Assembly: GCF_025345615.1 (NCBI RefSeq)
Contig: NZ_JAODWD010000003.1
Location: forward strand, 558,001-622,000
Length of the DNA stretch: 64,000 nucleotides
Source: Mycobacterium deserti
Lineage (GTDB): Bacteria; Actinomycetota; Actinomycetes; Mycobacteriales; Mycobacteriaceae
Direction: 5' to 3'
Part shown: piece after piece, positions 45,052 through 55,158 of the stretch
How the letters are laid out: every line of letters starts with the position of its first letter
Numbering within the stretch: position 1 is the first letter of the stretch
Notes under the pieces: model-generated
Told to the model about the DNA's origin: nothing
The model's database searches: none
Seen by the model: only the letters and a program-made list of their open reading frames with translations
Program-made: the position numbers and the translations under genes

Positions 45052-46079
45052 CCTGGGTCGTCGTTGTCTCGCTCGTCGTCCTGCTGCTCGCGCTGCTTGC
45101 CGTCGGCGCGTGGGCGTACCAGACCGCCAACCGGCTGGACCGGCTGCATGTGCGCTACGACCTGTCGTGGCAGGCGCTCGACGGCGCGCTGGCCCGCAGA
45201 GCGGTCGTCGCGCGCGCGGTGGCGGTCGACGCCTACGGCCGCGCGCCGGAAGGCAAGCGGCTGGCGGCCCTGGCCGACGCCGCCGAACGTGCCCGACGCC
45301 CGGCGCGGGAGGCCGCCGAGAACGAGCTCACCGCGGCATTGGCCGCGGTCGATCCCGGTTCGCTACCGGTCGCATTGGTCGCCGAACTGGCCGATGCGGA
45401 GGCGCGGGTGCTGTTGGCGCGCCGCTTCCACAACGACGCAGTCCGCGACACGCTGGCGTTGCGTGAGCGTCCGGCGGTGCGCCTCCTTCGGCTCGGCGGA
45501 ACCGCAGCGCTGCCAACCTATTTCGAGATCGCGGAGCGCGTCGAGGCCACGTCGGCGGTGAGCCGTCGGTTGTCGGCGCGCGTCGTGCTGCTCGACGAGG
45601 ACGGCGCGGTTCTGCTGTTCTGTGGGTCAGATCCGGCGTTCGACGAAGACTCCGACGGCCCGGCACCGCGCTGGTGGTTCACCATCGGTGGCGCGGCCGA
45701 ACACGGCGAGACGCTGGCGCAGGCCGCGGTGCGGGAACTCGAAGAGGAGACGGGGCTGCGCGTCACCACGGACGACATGATCGGACCGGTGTGGCGGCGC
45801 GACGCGGTGATCGACTTCAACGGCGCCGTCGTCCGCAGCGAAGAGATGTATTTCATCCACCGGACCACCCGGTTCGAGCCCTCGGCCGCCGGCCGCACCG
45901 GCTTGGAGCGGTCCTACATTCACGGGCACCGCTGGTGTGATGCGACAATGATCGGCGAGCTCGTTGCCAACGGGGAAACCGTCTACCCGCTGCAGCTCGG
46001 CGAGCTACTGGCAGAGGCCAACGCCTTGGCCGACGCGCGGGGCGGAGCACCGCGGCGGCAGCTGCAATCGATCCGCTGA
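45048..46079 (+). CDS. Nudix hydrolase with N-terminal membrane anchor
   Basis: A 343-aa protein with an N-terminal hydrophobic helix (VVVVSLVVLLLALLAVGAWAYQ), a coiled helical region (50-150), and a C-terminal Nudix domain. The Nudix box is intact: GGAAEHGETLAQAAVRELEEETGLRV (G-x5-E-x7-REUXEEXGU). It corresponds to Rv2609c by order. The substrate is probably a nucleoside diphosphate derivative, but this is inference. Its position next to pimA suggests sugar-nucleotide housekeeping. Last gene of the operon. Confidence 0.92.
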   Translation: MTWVVVVSLVVLLLALLAVGAWAYQTANRLDRLHVRYDLSWQALDGALARRAVVARAVAVDAYGRAPEGKRLAALADAAERARRPAREAAENELTAALAAVDPGSLPVALVAELADAEARVLLARRFHNDAVRDTLALRERPAVRLLRLGGTAALPTYFEIAERVEATSAVSRRLSARVVLLDEDGAVLLFCGSDPAFDEDSDGPAPRWWFTIGGAAEHGETLAQAAVRELEEETGLRVTTDDMIGPVWRRDAVIDFNGAVVRSEEMYFIHRTTRFEPSAAGRTGLERSYIHGHRWCDATMIGELVANGETVYPLQLGELLAEANALADARGGAPRRQLQSIR

Positions 46080-46145
46080 TGTGCGGAATAATCGGATTTG
46101 CCGCCGCCATTAGACTGGATCAGTAGCGATTCGGAGGAGATAGCA

Positions 46146-47057
46146 GTGGATACCGCACCTGACACAGGGTCGGTGACCCAGACCGGTACCGCCCGGGTGA
46201 AGCGCGGAATGGCAGAGATGCTCAAGGGCGGCGTGATCATGGACGTCGTCACCCCGGAGCAGGCGCGCATTGCCGAGGCCGCGGGCGCCGTCGCGGTCAT
46301 GGCGCTCGAGCGCGTGCCCGCCGACATCCGCTCCCAAGGTGGCGTCGCGCGGATGAGTGATCCTGATCTCATCGAGGGCATCATCTCCGCGGTCACGATC
46401 CCGGTGATGGCCAAGGCTCGCATCGGTCACTTCGTCGAGGCGCAGATCCTGCAGAGCCTCGGCGTCGACTATGTCGACGAGTCCGAGGTGCTCACGCCCG
46501 CCGACTACACCCACCACATCGACAAGTGGAAGTTCACCGTGCCGTTCGTCTGCGGTGCGACCAATCTCGGTGAAGCGTTGCGACGCATCACCGAAGGTGC
46601 GGCGATGATCCGCTCCAAGGGCGAAGCCGGTACCGGTGACGTGTCGAATGCGACCACACACATGCGCCAGATCGGCGGCGAGATCCGTCGTCTCACGTCG
46701 CTGTCCGAGGACGAGTTATACGTCGCGGCAAAGGAATTGCAGGCGCCCTACGATCTCGTCGTCGAGGTGGCCCGGGCCGGCAAGTTGCCGGTGACGTTGT
46801 TCACGGCCGGTGGGATCGCCAGCCCGGCCGACGCGGCGATGATGATGCAACTCGGCGCAGAAGGTGTGTTCGTCGGGTCGGGAATCTTCAAGTCCGGCGA
46901 TCCGGCAGCGCGCGCCGCCGCGATCGTCAAAGCCACGACCTTCTACGACGACCCCGACGTGCTTGCGAAGGTGTCACGCGGGCTGGGTGAGGCAATGGTC
47001 GGCATCAACGTGGAGGACGTCGCGGCCCCGCATCGGCTCGCCGAACGCGGCTGGTAA
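46146..47057 (+). CDS. pdxS: pyridoxal 5'-phosphate synthase, PdxS subunit
   Basis: Lyase subunit of the ribose-5-phosphate-dependent PLP synthase; condenses ribulose/ribose-5-P, glyceraldehyde-3-P and ammonia. From GTG 46146 (GGAGGA upstream) the product is 303 aa. Signatures are [48 protein letters not shown] (catalytic Lys), and [33 protein letters not shown]. The glutaminase partner pdxT lies two genes downstream. A TAGACT box at 46111-46116 is a likely -10. Confidence 0.97.
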   Translation: MDTAPDTGSVTQTGTARVKRGMAEMLKGGVIMDVVTPEQARIAEAAGAVAVMALERVPADIRSQGGVARMSDPDLIEGIISAVTIPVMAKARIGHFVEAQILQSLGVDYVDESEVLTPADYTHHIDKWKFTVPFVCGATNLGEALRRITEGAAMIRSKGEAGTGDVSNATTHMRQIGGEIRRLTSLSEDELYVAAKELQAPYDLVVEVARAGKLPVTLFTAGGIASPADAAMMMQLGAEGVFVGSGIFKSGDPAARAAAIVKATTFYDDPDVLAKVSRGLGEAMVGINVEDVAAPHRLAERGW

Positions 47058-47100
47058 GACTTGCTGCTGTGATGAGCCGCTTGCGCGAAGAACCGAAATA

Positions 47101-47937
47101 ATGGCGATCGAACAGATCCTTGATCTCGAACAACTCGAGGTCAACATCTACCGCGGAAGCGTGTTCAGTCCGGAGTCGGGCTTCCTGCAACGCACCTTCG
47201 GCGGGCACGTAGCAGGTCAGTCGTTGGTCTCGGCGGTGCGCACGGTCAAGCCGGAATTCCAGGTGCATTCGTTGCACGGGTACTTCCTGCGACCCGGTGA
47301 CGCCAAGGCGCCAACGGTGTACACCATCGAGCGGCTGCGCGACGGCGGGTCATTCGTGACACGACGAGTCAACGCGATCCAGCACGGCGAGACCATCTTC
47401 TCGATGTCGGCGTCTTTTCAGTCGGACCAGAGCGGCATCACCCACCAGGACGCCATGCCAGCGGCGCCGCCGCCGGATGATTGTCCCGGGCTCACCGAGA
47501 TCAAGGCCTTCGACGACGCGGGCTTCAACCAGTTCGCCGAATGGGATGTGCGCATCGTTCCGCAGGAGAAGCTGACGCGGTTGCCCGGCAAGGCATCTCA
47601 GCAACAGGTGTGGTTCCGGCATCGCGACCCGCTGCCCGACGACCATGTGCTGCACATCTGCGCGCTGGCCTACATGAGCGACCTCACGCTGCTCGGTTCG
47701 GCGCAGGTGCACCATGCGCGCGAGCGCAAGCATCTGCAGGTCGCCTCCCTGGACCACGCGATGTGGTTCATGCGCCCGTTCCGCGCCGACGAATGGCTGC
47801 TCTACGACCAGTCGTCGCCGTCCGCCTCGGGCGGTCGCTCGCTGTGCCAGGGCAAGATATTCAACCAGTACGGCGAGATGGTGGCGGCGGTCATGCAGGA
47901 GGGGCTGACCCGCTACAAGCGCGACTACACGCCGTGA
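47101..47937 (+). CDS. tesB: acyl-CoA thioesterase II
   Basis: Double-hotdog thioesterase (278 aa from ATG 47101) hydrolysing medium- and long-chain acyl-CoA. The family pattern is [19 protein letters not shown] and [31 protein letters not shown] in the first hotdog; [39 protein letters not shown] forms the second with its active-site His/Asp-Gln pattern. The stop overlaps pdxT by 4 bp. Its insertion between pdxS and pdxT is the same as in M. tuberculosis (Rv2605c). Confidence 0.95.
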   Translation: MAIEQILDLEQLEVNIYRGSVFSPESGFLQRTFGGHVAGQSLVSAVRTVKPEFQVHSLHGYFLRPGDAKAPTVYTIERLRDGGSFVTRRVNAIQHGETIFSMSASFQSDQSGITHQDAMPAAPPPDDCPGLTEIKAFDDAGFNQFAEWDVRIVPQEKLTRLPGKASQQQVWFRHRDPLPDDHVLHICALAYMSDLTLLGSAQVHHARERKHLQVASLDHAMWFMRPFRADEWLLYDQSSPSASGGRSLCQGKIFNQYGEMVAAVMQEGLTRYKRDYTP

Positions 47938-48518
47938 GTTCGCCGCACGTCGGAGTCCTTGCGCTGCAGGGGGATACCCGCGAACACCTCGCGGCCCTGC
48001 GCGAGGCCGGAGCCGAGGCGTCCACCGTCCGCCGGGTGGAGGAACTTGAGGCCGTCGACGCGCTGGTGATTCCGGGCGGTGAGTCCACCGCGATGAGCCA
48101 TCTGCTGCGCGAATTCGAACTGCTCGAACCGCTGCGGTCACGCTTGGCCGAGGGCATGCCGGCATATGGGTCGTGTGCGGGCATGATCCTGCTTGCCACC
48201 GAGATTCTCGACGCCGGCGCCGCCGGACGCGAGGCCACGCCGCTCAAGGCCATCGATATGACGGTGCGGCGCAACGCTTTCGGTCGTCAGGTCGACTCCT
48301 TCGAGGGCGATATCGCGTTCGGCGGTCTCGACGGGCCGGTCCACGCGGTGTTCATCCGCGCGCCGTGGGTCGAACGGGTCGGTCCCGACGTCGAGGTGCT
48401 CGGGGAAGCGGACGGTCACATCGTGGCGGTGCGGCAGGGCAAGGTGCTCGCGACCTCGTTCCACCCCGAGGTGACCGGCGACCGCCGGGTCCACAAGCTG
48501 TTCGTCGACTCGCTCTAA
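47934..48518 (+). CDS. pdxT: pyridoxal 5'-phosphate synthase glutaminase subunit PdxT
   Basis: Class I glutaminase (194 aa from GTG 47934) supplying ammonia to PdxS. Motifs: [30 protein letters not shown], the nucleophile in [13 protein letters not shown], and the His/Glu pair in [13 protein letters not shown]. Overlaps the thioesterase stop by 4 bp. Forms the 12+12 complex with PdxS in the known family. Followed by a hairpin before the convergent acyl-CoA dehydrogenase. Confidence 0.97.
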   Translation: MSSPHVGVLALQGDTREHLAALREAGAEASTVRRVEELEAVDALVIPGGESTAMSHLLREFELLEPLRSRLAEGMPAYGSCAGMILLATEILDAGAAGREATPLKAIDMTVRRNAFGRQVDSFEGDIAFGGLDGPVHAVFIRAPWVERVGPDVEVLGEADGHIVAVRQGKVLATSFHPEVTGDRRVHKLFVDSL

Positions 48519-48524
48519 GTGGTG

Positions 48525-48571
48525 ATTTCGGCGCGCTGACGATCGCTGAGCGACGGTTTGCGCACCGAAAT
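48525..48571. terminator. hairpin between convergent pdxT and acyl-CoA dehydrogenase genes
   Basis: Arms ATTTCGGCGCG (48525-48535) and CGCACCGAAAT (48561-48571) pair with one mismatch, and an inner stem (tcgct-g-agcga) can form in the loop. Located 7 bp after the pdxT stop. The ATTTCGG/CCGAAAT end also appears in the hairpin at 61354. Confidence 0.6.
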
Positions 48572-48638
48572 AGCTAGCCCGCGGGCGCCGGACCGCAAAC
48601 TGGATAGTCGTCGATCAACGGCCTGCTGCCGGCCTGGG

Positions 48639-49850
48639 TCAGCGGATGGGTAGGCCGGTTACCGCGCGACCGATCACCAGCCGTTGGATCTCGCTGGTGC
48701 CCTCGAAGATCGTGAAGATCTTGGCGTCGCGGTGCATTCGCTCGACCGGGTACTCGCGGGTGTAGCCGTTGCCGCCGAGGATCTGGATCGCCTCGTCGGT
48801 GACGTAGACGGCGGCCTCACTGGCGACGAGTTTGGCCATCGAGCCCTCGGCGTTGTCGAAAGTCTTGCCGTTGCGGGCCATCCAGCCGGCGCGCCACACA
48901 AGCAGTCGCGCCGCGTCGACGCGTGACTTCATGTCGGCCAGCTTGAAAGCGATCGCCTGGAATTCGCCGATCTTGCGGCCGAACTGTTCGCGCTGCAGTG
49001 CGTATTCCAGGGCGTACTCGTAGGCGGCGCGGGCGACACCGACCGCCATCGCGCCGACAGTGGGGCGGGTCCGCTCGAAGGTCGCCAGCGCTGCCTGGCC
49101 CTTGGACTTCCGGCCCTCGCGGACCCGGGCGATCCGTTCTTCGAACTTCTCCCTGCCGCCGACGATCAGGCGGCCCGGGATGCGGACGTCGTCCAACACC
49201 ACCTCGGCGGTGTGCGACGCCCGGATGCCGTGCTTGAGGAACTTCTGGCCCTGCCGGAAGCCGGGCGTGTTCGGCGGGATGATGAACGTCGCCTGCCCAC
49301 GGGTGCCGAGTTCGGGATAGACCGACGCCACGACGATGTGCACCTCGGCGATGCCGCCGTTGGTGGCCCAGGTCTTGGTCCCGTTGAGCACCCATTCGTC
49401 GGCGGCCTCGTCGTAGCGCGCCCGCGTGAGGATGGCGCCGACATCGGAGCCGGCGCCGGGCTCGGAGGAACAGAACGACGCGACCTTCGGATCGTCGACG
49501 GTGCCGAACATCTGCGGCAGCCACTCACCCATCTGTTCCGGAGTGCCGTTAGCCGCCAGCGACGCGGCGGCCAGACCGGTACCGAGGATCGACAGCGCGA
49601 TGCCTGCGTCGCCCCAGAACATCTCCTCGAATGCGACCAGCATGCCGAGGCCCGACGGCTCGCCGGCCTGCTCGGCGAAGAATTCCATCGAGTAGAGGCC
49701 CACCTTGGCGGCCTCCTGGATGATCGGCCACGGCGTCTCTTCGCGTTCGTCCCATTCCGCCGCAGCGGGCCGGATCACGTCAGTGGCGAATTCATGTACC
49801 CAGTCGCGGATATGGACCAGGTCAGGAGAGAGCTCCAGCGAAAAGGACAT
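48639..49850 (-). CDS. acyl-CoA dehydrogenase
   Basis: FAD-dependent dehydrogenase of fatty acyl or related CoA esters. From ATG 49850 the protein is 403 aa ([18 protein letters not shown]); ATG 49856 adds two residues. Motifs are [41 protein letters not shown] (FAD/substrate region) and a C-terminal [42 protein letters not shown]. The Glu in [19 protein letters not shown] end is family-typical. A perfect 16-bp palindrome covers its -10 region, so it is probably under a TetR-like repressor that is not in this window. Confidence 0.94.
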   Translation of the reverse strand: MSFSLELSPDLVHIRDWVHEFATDVIRPAAAEWDEREETPWPIIQEAAKVGLYSMEFFAEQAGEPSGLGMLVAFEEMFWGDAGIALSILGTGLAAASLAANGTPEQMGEWLPQMFGTVDDPKVASFCSSEPGAGSDVGAILTRARYDEAADEWVLNGTKTWATNGGIAEVHIVVASVYPELGTRGQATFIIPPNTPGFRQGQKFLKHGIRASHTAEVVLDDVRIPGRLIVGGREKFEERIARVREGRKSKGQAALATFERTRPTVGAMAVGVARAAYEYALEYALQREQFGRKIGEFQAIAFKLADMKSRVDAARLLVWRAGWMARNGKTFDNAEGSMAKLVASEAAVYVTDEAIQILGGNGYTREYPVERMHRDAKIFTIFEGTSEIQRLVIGRAVTGLPIR

Positions 49851-49859
49851 GCCCATGAT

Positions 49860-49875
49860 CTTACTCTGGAGTAAG
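49860..49875. promoter_or_regulatory. operator palindrome of the acyl-CoA dehydrogenase gene
   Basis: CTTACTC-tg-GAGTAAG, a perfect 7-bp inverted repeat. On the minus strand it overlaps TAAGAT (-10, complement of 49858-49863), which is seven bases before ATG 49850. This TTACTC-GAGTAA form resembles operators of TetR-type repressors of fatty-acid genes. The regulator is unassigned. Confidence 0.7.
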
Positions 49876-49924
49876 TTCGGTGCAGAAGGGTTGTGTCTGA
49901 GCTAACAGCTGCTGAGATCGATAC

Positions 49925-50362
49925 ATGACGACAGTCGAGGTCGAAACCCAACCGCGCATCGACACTGTGGTCCGGCTTCCCGACGGCAGGGAGGCCCGTC
50001 ACACGGAATACGCGGGCACGGCGTGGTTCGACGGCAAGCCGGTCATCCGCAGTGGGTCGCTGAGCCGGCCCCGGAACGCGCCGTGGGGCATCCGCAACAG
50101 CGCCTTCTCGACGTCGTTCTTCGTGCCGGACAGCCTGCCGTACCAGCGAAGCGGTCTGGGCGACGCCACGCTGTCGGCGTCGGTCACGCTGCGCGCCAGT
50201 GGCGGAGAGCACGACGCCGTCGTCCGTGCGGCCGCGATCTTCACCGACGATCCGTCCGGGGCGCCGACCTGGATCCAGTTGCACATCCGCGGCAACCTCG
50301 GTTGGCCTGCCGGCATCGGCTACCGGATCGTGGCCCTCACGCCGCCCGAGGCGGTTCGGTAG
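49925..50362 (+). CDS. conserved hypothetical protein
   Basis: A 145-aa soluble protein of unknown function. Predicted mostly beta: RIDTVVRLPDGREARHTEYAGTAWFDGKPVIRSGSLS, then SAFSTSFFVPDSLPYQ, then TWIQLHIRGNLGWPAGIGYRIVAL. Divergent from the acyl-CoA dehydrogenase, so it may be controlled by the same palindrome. I do not recognise a family; codon use is normal. Confidence 0.7.
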   Translation: MTTVEVETQPRIDTVVRLPDGREARHTEYAGTAWFDGKPVIRSGSLSRPRNAPWGIRNSAFSTSFFVPDSLPYQRSGLGDATLSASVTLRASGGEHDAVVRAAAIFTDDPSGAPTWIQLHIRGNLGWPAGIGYRIVALTPPEAVR

Positions 50363-50425
50363 CGCTCATCGGTCCACGTAGACTCATCTACTGACTTTGC
50401 AACACAGAAAGCGAGTTGTAGCTGC

Positions 50426-51181
50426 ATGAGCGGCCATTCCAAGTGGGCCACCACAAAGCACAAGAAGGCCGTCATCGATGCACGCCGCGGCAAGATGTTC
50501 GCCAAGCTGATCAAGAACGTCGAGGTCGCCGCGCGTGTGGGCGGTGGGGACCCGGCCGGCAATCCGACGCTTTACGACGCGATTCAAAAAGCCAAGAAGT
50601 CGTCGGTACCCAACGACAACATCGAGCGGGCCCGCAAGCGCGGCAGCGGTGAGGAAGCCGGCGGCGCCGACTACCAGAACATCACTTACGAGGGCTACGG
50701 ACCCAACGGCGTCGCGGTGCTCATCGAGTGCCTGACCGACAACCGCAACCGTGCCGCCGGTGAGGTGCGTGTCGCCATGACACGCAACGGCGGCAACATG
50801 GCCGATCCGGGTTCTGTGTCATATTTGTTCTCCCGCAAGGGATTGATCTCGCTGGAGAAGAACGGACTGACTGAAGACGATGTGTTGACGGCGGTGCTCG
50901 AGGCCGGCGCTGAGGACGTCAACGATCTGGATGACACGTTCGAGATCATCTGCGAGCCGGGCGATCTCGTGGCGGTGCGCACCGCGCTGCAGGAAGCGGG
51001 AATCGACTACGAGTCCGCGGAGGCAGGCTTCGAGCCGTCGGTGACCGTCCCACTCGACGCCGACGGCGCGCGCAAGATCATGAAGCTGGTCGACGCGCTC
51101 GAGGACCTCGACGACGTGCAGGACGTCTACACCAACATCGAGATCTCCGACGACGTCGCCGCACAACTCGACGGCGATTAG
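50426..51181 (+). CDS. yebC: YebC/PmpR (TACO1) family protein
   Basis: Three-domain YebC family protein (251 aa) acting, according to family data, as a translation or transcription modulator. The highly conserved start [32 protein letters not shown] is present. It is followed by [56 protein letters not shown] sequence and a C-terminal beta domain. It overlaps the convergent MscS gene by 4 bp. Precedes ruvCAB at a short distance, as in many bacteria. Confidence 0.96.
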   Translation: MSGHSKWATTKHKKAVIDARRGKMFAKLIKNVEVAARVGGGDPAGNPTLYDAIQKAKKSSVPNDNIERARKRGSGEEAGGADYQNITYEGYGPNGVAVLIECLTDNRNRAAGEVRVAMTRNGGNMADPGSVSYLFSRKGLISLEKNGLTEDDVLTAVLEAGAEDVNDLDDTFEIICEPGDLVAVRTALQEAGIDYESAEAGFEPSVTVPLDADGARKIMKLVDALEDLDDVQDVYTNIEISDDVAAQLDGD

Positions 51182-52407
51182 CGCCTGCCGTTGCGGGACC
51201 GGGCCAACTCGTCGTCGTGATCGCCGAGGTGGTCATCGAAGGCCTTAGCGCGTTCGTCGGCCTCCGGGCTGCCGGAGAACAGACCTGACGAGACCCGCAA
51301 CGTCTCATCGGCACTCCTGCTTCGCGCCGGCTGTTCGGGCGCCGCCTCGAAGTTCTCGATGCGCTGCGTCGGCAGTACCCGAGTGCGCCGTACCCAGTCG
51401 ACCATGCCTTCGCGCACCGCACACCGTAGGTCGAACAGTGCGCCGGCGTTCGGTGCACTGACCACGATGCGGACCCTGACCACTCCGCCGACGGCGTCGG
51501 TCACCTGCAGAACGCCGCTGCGACCGTCCCACAACTCGTTTTCGGTCAGCAGGCGGTCCAATTCGGCACGCATGTCGCCGAACGGGACCGAGAAGTCGAC
51601 GTCGAACTCGACGGTGCCCATGATCTCGGTGGCGCTGCGAGTCCAGTTCTCGAACGGTTCGGTGGTGAAGTAGGTGCACGGCAGAACCAGTCGGCGCTCA
51701 TCCCATAGGCGCACCACGACGTAGCTCAGCGTGATCTCCTCGATGCGGCCCCACCATTGACCGTTCTCGAGCTGGACGACGTCACCCACCCGGATGGCGC
51801 CGGAGAACGCGATCTGCATGCCGGCGAACATGGCGCCGAGCGCGGTCTGCGCGGCGAGGCCAGCGACGACGGACAGCACACCGGCCGACGCGAACACCGT
51901 TGTGCCGATGTTGGAGAACGACGGGAATGTCATGAGTATCGCCGCGCCGCCGAAGACGATGACCACGGCAATGGCCAGCCTGCGCAGCACGGTGACCTGA
52001 GTGCGGACGCGCCGCCACCGGCGGTCGGCGTCGGAGATCTCCTCGCCGCCGCCACCGAACCGGGAGATCATGCGCCGCTCGGCGACCCGCACCAGGCCGG
52101 TCAGCAACCACGTGGCCGCGGCGATCATCAGGATCAGCAGTGTGTGGTCCACCCACGGACGCCACGAGTCCGCCCCGTCGGACGTTCGCTTGACCGCGAT
52201 CGACGCGACGAAGATCATCAAACCCACCCGCAGCGGTTTGCGGGTCAGCGCTTCGATGTCCTTGAGCACCGCGCTGCGGCGGCTCGCCCGGCTCAGCACC
52301 CACGTCAGCAGCACCCCCAGCAGGTAGGCACCGGTGACGGCGCCGACGGTCCAGGCCAGTGTCACAGCGAGATTGGTGGCGGACTGCAGCTCGTTCTCGA
52401 CGGGCAT
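51178..52407 (-). CDS. mechanosensitive ion channel, MscS family
   Basis: A 409-aa inner-membrane channel opening under membrane tension. N-terminal TM helices ([47 protein letters not shown]) precede the pore TM3-like segment [40 protein letters not shown] beta domain follows ([28 protein letters not shown]) and then a C-terminal soluble tail ending in a basic region. Ends convergently with yebC. Substrate and gating threshold cannot be read. Confidence 0.92.
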   Translation of the reverse strand: MPVENELQSATNLAVTLAWTVGAVTGAYLLGVLLTWVLSRASRRSAVLKDIEALTRKPLRVGLMIFVASIAVKRTSDGADSWRPWVDHTLLILMIAAATWLLTGLVRVAERRMISRFGGGGEEISDADRRWRRVRTQVTVLRRLAIAVVIVFGGAAILMTFPSFSNIGTTVFASAGVLSVVAGLAAQTALGAMFAGMQIAFSGAIRVGDVVQLENGQWWGRIEEITLSYVVVRLWDERRLVLPCTYFTTEPFENWTRSATEIMGTVEFDVDFSVPFGDMRAELDRLLTENELWDGRSGVLQVTDAVGGVVRVRIVVSAPNAGALFDLRCAVREGMVDWVRRTRVLPTQRIENFEAAPEQPARSRSADETLRVSSGLFSGSPEADERAKAFDDHLGDHDDELARSRNGRR

Positions 52408-52542
52408 CGTGTGAGTTCAGCTCCCACGGGTCGGGGTCGGGATCTCTGGCGACGGTAGCGTCCATCGCCGCGGTCGTCACATTGACGCGGCCAAAGTCCG
52501 GTAAACGCCCGGATCTCGGGCGGTGGCAAGCAGAATAGGCGG

Positions 52543-52848
52543 GTGGCGGTACTGACAGATCTCAACGGCACAGTCTGGAACGTGTATCGCGACTGGTGGC
52601 CGTTCCCCGGTGACGTGACCGATTTCACCGACCTTTTCGAGCTGGTGATCGGAGCGGTCTTTCTGGCGCTCTGGCCGTTCTGGTTGTTGGGCAAATGTCT
52701 CGGCGTTCGGTGGGCGGTGGTGATCGAACGCGACGGACGCGAGGTCGGACGCGAAAAGGTGCGCGGCTTCGGCAAATCCAAGCGCCGAGTCAACGAACTC
52801 CTGGCCGAGGTCGCCGCAGGCGGCCGCAGCGGTCGTTTCGTCATCTAG
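52543..52848 (+). CDS. small membrane hypothetical protein
   Basis: A 101-aa protein from GTG 52543 (MAVLTDLNGTVWNVYRDWWPFPGD) with one hydrophobic helix (LFELVIGAVFLALWPFWLLGKCLG, residues 31-54) and a soluble tail (VIERDGREVGREKVRGFGKSKRRVNELLAEVAAGG). No RBS is obvious before the GTG. Divergent from the MscS gene and about 90 bp before ruvC. No family recognised. Confidence 0.7.
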   Translation: MAVLTDLNGTVWNVYRDWWPFPGDVTDFTDLFELVIGAVFLALWPFWLLGKCLGVRWAVVIERDGREVGREKVRGFGKSKRRVNELLAEVAAGGRSGRFVI

Positions 52849-52895
52849 CGATGGCCGCAGGGCGTGTCGCGTCCGCTGTCGTCGGGGGATCGGGT

Positions 52896-52901
52896 TAGTC
52901 T
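52896..52901 (+). promoter_or_regulatory. putative -10 of the ruvCAB operon
   Basis: TAGTCT (TANNNT) lies two bases before a LexA-type box and 34 bp before the ruvC GTG, giving a short leader that contains the RBS aaggag. Confidence 0.5.
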
Positions 52902-52902
52902 C

Positions 52903-52918
52903 TCGAACAAGTGTTCAC
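52903..52918. promoter_or_regulatory. LexA (SOS) box upstream of ruvC
   Basis: TCGAAC-aagt-GTTCAC matches the mycobacterial SOS box TCGAAC(N4)GTTCGA in ten of twelve specified positions. It sits just after the -10, where LexA would block initiation. SOS control of ruv genes is well known in bacteria. Confidence 0.75.
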
Positions 52919-52934
52919 GACAAGGAGCGGGCCC

Positions 52935-53501
52935 GTGCGGGTGATGGGTGTGGACCCCGGGTTGACACGCTGCGGGTTGTCCGTCATCGAGGGTGGCAAG
53001 GGACGGCAGGTCACCGCCCTCGACGTCGACGTGGTGCGCACCCCGTCCGACGAGGCGCTCGCCTATCGACTACTCACCATCTCCGACGCGGTCGAATACT
53101 GGATGGACACTCATCGGCCCGACGTGATCGCGATCGAGCGGGTGTTCTCACAGCAGAATGTCTCGACGGTGATGGGCACCGCGCAAGCCGGTGGGGTGAT
53201 CGCGCTCGCGGCCGCCAAGCGCGGCATCGACGTGCATTTCCACACCCCCAGCGAGGTTAAAGCAGCCGTCACGGGCAACGGCAACGCCGACAAGGCGCAG
53301 GTGACGGCGATGGTCACGAGAATCCTTGCCCTGCAGACGAAACCGACACCGGCCGACGCCGCGGACGCGCTGGCGCTAGCGATCTGTCATTGCTGGCGGG
53401 CTCCGATGATCGCCAGGATGGCGGCCGCCCAGGCGCTGGCCGCCGAGCAGCAGCGCAAGTACAAGGCGACGATCAAGGCAAAGGCGAAGGCGGCACGATG
53501 A
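52935..53501 (+). CDS. ruvC: crossover junction endodeoxyribonuclease RuvC
   Basis: Holliday-junction resolvase (188 aa from GTG 52935 behind AAGGAG). Acidic active-site residues are seen in [16 protein letters not shown] (Asp), [24 protein letters not shown] (Glu) and [14 protein letters not shown] (Asp pair). An Ala/Lys-rich C-terminal tail ([20 protein letters not shown]) is typical of mycobacteria. The stop overlaps the ruvA start by 4 bp. The upstream LexA box implies DNA-damage induction. Confidence 0.97.
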   Translation: MRVMGVDPGLTRCGLSVIEGGKGRQVTALDVDVVRTPSDEALAYRLLTISDAVEYWMDTHRPDVIAIERVFSQQNVSTVMGTAQAGGVIALAAAKRGIDVHFHTPSEVKAAVTGNGNADKAQVTAMVTRILALQTKPTPADAADALALAICHCWRAPMIARMAAAQALAAEQQRKYKATIKAKAKAAR

Positions 53502-54085
53502 TCGCATCTGTACGCGGCGAGGTTATCGACATCGCACTCGATCACGCCGTCATCGAGGCAGCGGGTGTCGGCTACAAAGTGATGGCGACCCCGTCCACTT
53601 TGGCCACGCTGCGCCGCGGCGCGGAGTCAAGGCTGATCACGGCGATGATCGTGCGCGAGGATTCGATGACGCTGTACGGATTTTCCGATTCCGACGCCCG
53701 CGACCTGTTTCTTACCCTGCTTGCCGTCTCCGGCGTCGGTCCGAAGATCGCGCTGGCGACGTTGGCGGTGTACGACGCGCCGTCACTGCGCCATGCACTT
53801 GCCGACGGCGACGTCACCGCGTTGACCCGGGTTCCCGGCATCGGCAAGCGCGGCGCCGAGAGGATGGTGCTCGAGTTGCGTGACAAGATCGGGCCGGTGT
53901 CGCCGTCAGGCGGGTCGGTGCTCAACGGACACTCGGTGCGCACCCCCGTCGTGGAAGCGCTTGTCGGCCTTGGCTTTGCCGTCAAACAAGCCGAAGAAGC
54001 CACCGACAAGGTGCTGGCCAACGATCCCGAAGCCACGCAGTCCTCCGCGCTGCGTGCGGCGCTGTCCATGCTGGGCAACAAATGA
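53498..54085 (+). CDS. ruvA: Holliday junction branch migration protein RuvA
   Basis: DNA-binding subunit of the RuvAB motor (195 aa, ATG 53498). Domain I begins [28 protein letters not shown]. The two helix-hairpin-helix motifs are [23 protein letters not shown] and [23 protein letters not shown]. Domain III ([23 protein letters not shown]) binds RuvB. Overlaps ruvC and ruvB by 4 bp each. Confidence 0.97.
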   Translation: MIASVRGEVIDIALDHAVIEAAGVGYKVMATPSTLATLRRGAESRLITAMIVREDSMTLYGFSDSDARDLFLTLLAVSGVGPKIALATLAVYDAPSLRHALADGDVTALTRVPGIGKRGAERMVLELRDKIGPVSPSGGSVLNGHSVRTPVVEALVGLGFAVKQAEEATDKVLANDPEATQSSALRAALSMLGNK

Positions 54086-55146
54086 GTCGCTTCACCGACG
54101 ACAGCGAGGAGTCCGAAGACCGGGAAGTGACGCCCGCGCTGACCGTCGGCGAGGGCGACATCGACGCGAGCCTGCGGCCGCGGTCGCTCGGCGAGTTCAT
54201 CGGTCAGCACCGCGTCCGCGAGCAGTTGCAACTGGTCATCGAGGGAGCCAAGAACCGCGGCGGCACACCGGATCACATCCTGCTGTCCGGCCCTCCGGGC
54301 CTCGGCAAGACGTCGCTGGCGATGATCATCTCCGCCGAACTCGGCTCGTCGCTGCGCGTTACGTCGGGTCCGGCATTGGAACGCGCCGGGGACCTGGCGG
54401 CCATGCTGTCCAACCTCGTCGAGCACGACGTGCTGTTCATCGACGAGATCCACCGTATCGCCCGGCCCGCCGAAGAAATGCTGTACCTGGCGATGGAGGA
54501 CTTCCGGGTCGACGTCGTTGTCGGCAAAGGGCCCGGCGCCACCTCGATTCCGCTCGAAGTGGCACCCTTCACGTTGGTCGGAGCCACCACGCGCTCCGGA
54601 GCGCTGACCGGGCCACTGCGTGACCGGTTCGGATTCACCGCGCACATGGATTTCTACGAACCCGCCGAACTCGAACGCGTGCTTGCCCGATCGGCCGGCA
54701 TTCTCGGCATCGAGTTGGGCGGCGACGCCGGCGCTGAGATCGCCCGTCGCTCGCGCGGGACGCCTCGCATCGCCAACCGGTTGTTGCGCCGGGTGCGCGA
54801 CTACGCCGAGGTGCGCGCCGACGGCGTGATCACCCGCGATATCGCCAAGGCCGCGCTGGCGGTGTACGACGTCGACGAACTCGGACTCGACCGGCTCGAT
54901 CGCGCGGTGCTGACCGCACTCACCCGCAGTTTCGGCGGTGGCCCTGTCGGGGTGTCCACTCTCGCGGTCGCGGTAGGGGAGGAAGCCGCCACAGTCGAGG
55001 AAGTATGTGAGCCGTTCCTGGTGCGGGCGGGCATGATCGCCCGCACCCCACGGGGCCGCGTCGCCACCGCCCTGGCCTGGACGCATCTCGGAATGAACCC
55101 GCCTGTGGGCGTTGTGGGTTTCGGGCAGGCCGGCCTGTTCGAGTAG
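54082..55146 (+). CDS. ruvB: Holliday junction branch migration helicase RuvB
   Basis: AAA+ motor of the RuvAB complex, 354 aa. Walker [16 protein letters not shown], Walker [26 protein letters not shown], sensor 1 [22 protein letters not shown] (with the Arg finger) and a C-terminal winged helix ([41 protein letters not shown]). N-terminal acidic extension [15 protein letters not shown] is of mycobacterial type. Last gene of ruvCAB. Confidence 0.98.
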   Translation: MSRFTDDSEESEDREVTPALTVGEGDIDASLRPRSLGEFIGQHRVREQLQLVIEGAKNRGGTPDHILLSGPPGLGKTSLAMIISAELGSSLRVTSGPALERAGDLAAMLSNLVEHDVLFIDEIHRIARPAEEMLYLAMEDFRVDVVVGKGPGATSIPLEVAPFTLVGATTRSGALTGPLRDRFGFTAHMDFYEPAELERVLARSAGILGIELGGDAGAEIARRSRGTPRIANRLLRRVRDYAEVRADGVITRDIAKAALAVYDVDELGLDRLDRAVLTALTRSFGGGPVGVSTLAVAVGEEAATVEEVCEPFLVRAGMIARTPRGRVATALAWTHLGMNPPVGVVGFGQAGLFE

Positions 55147-55158
55147 GAAGGCAATCGA

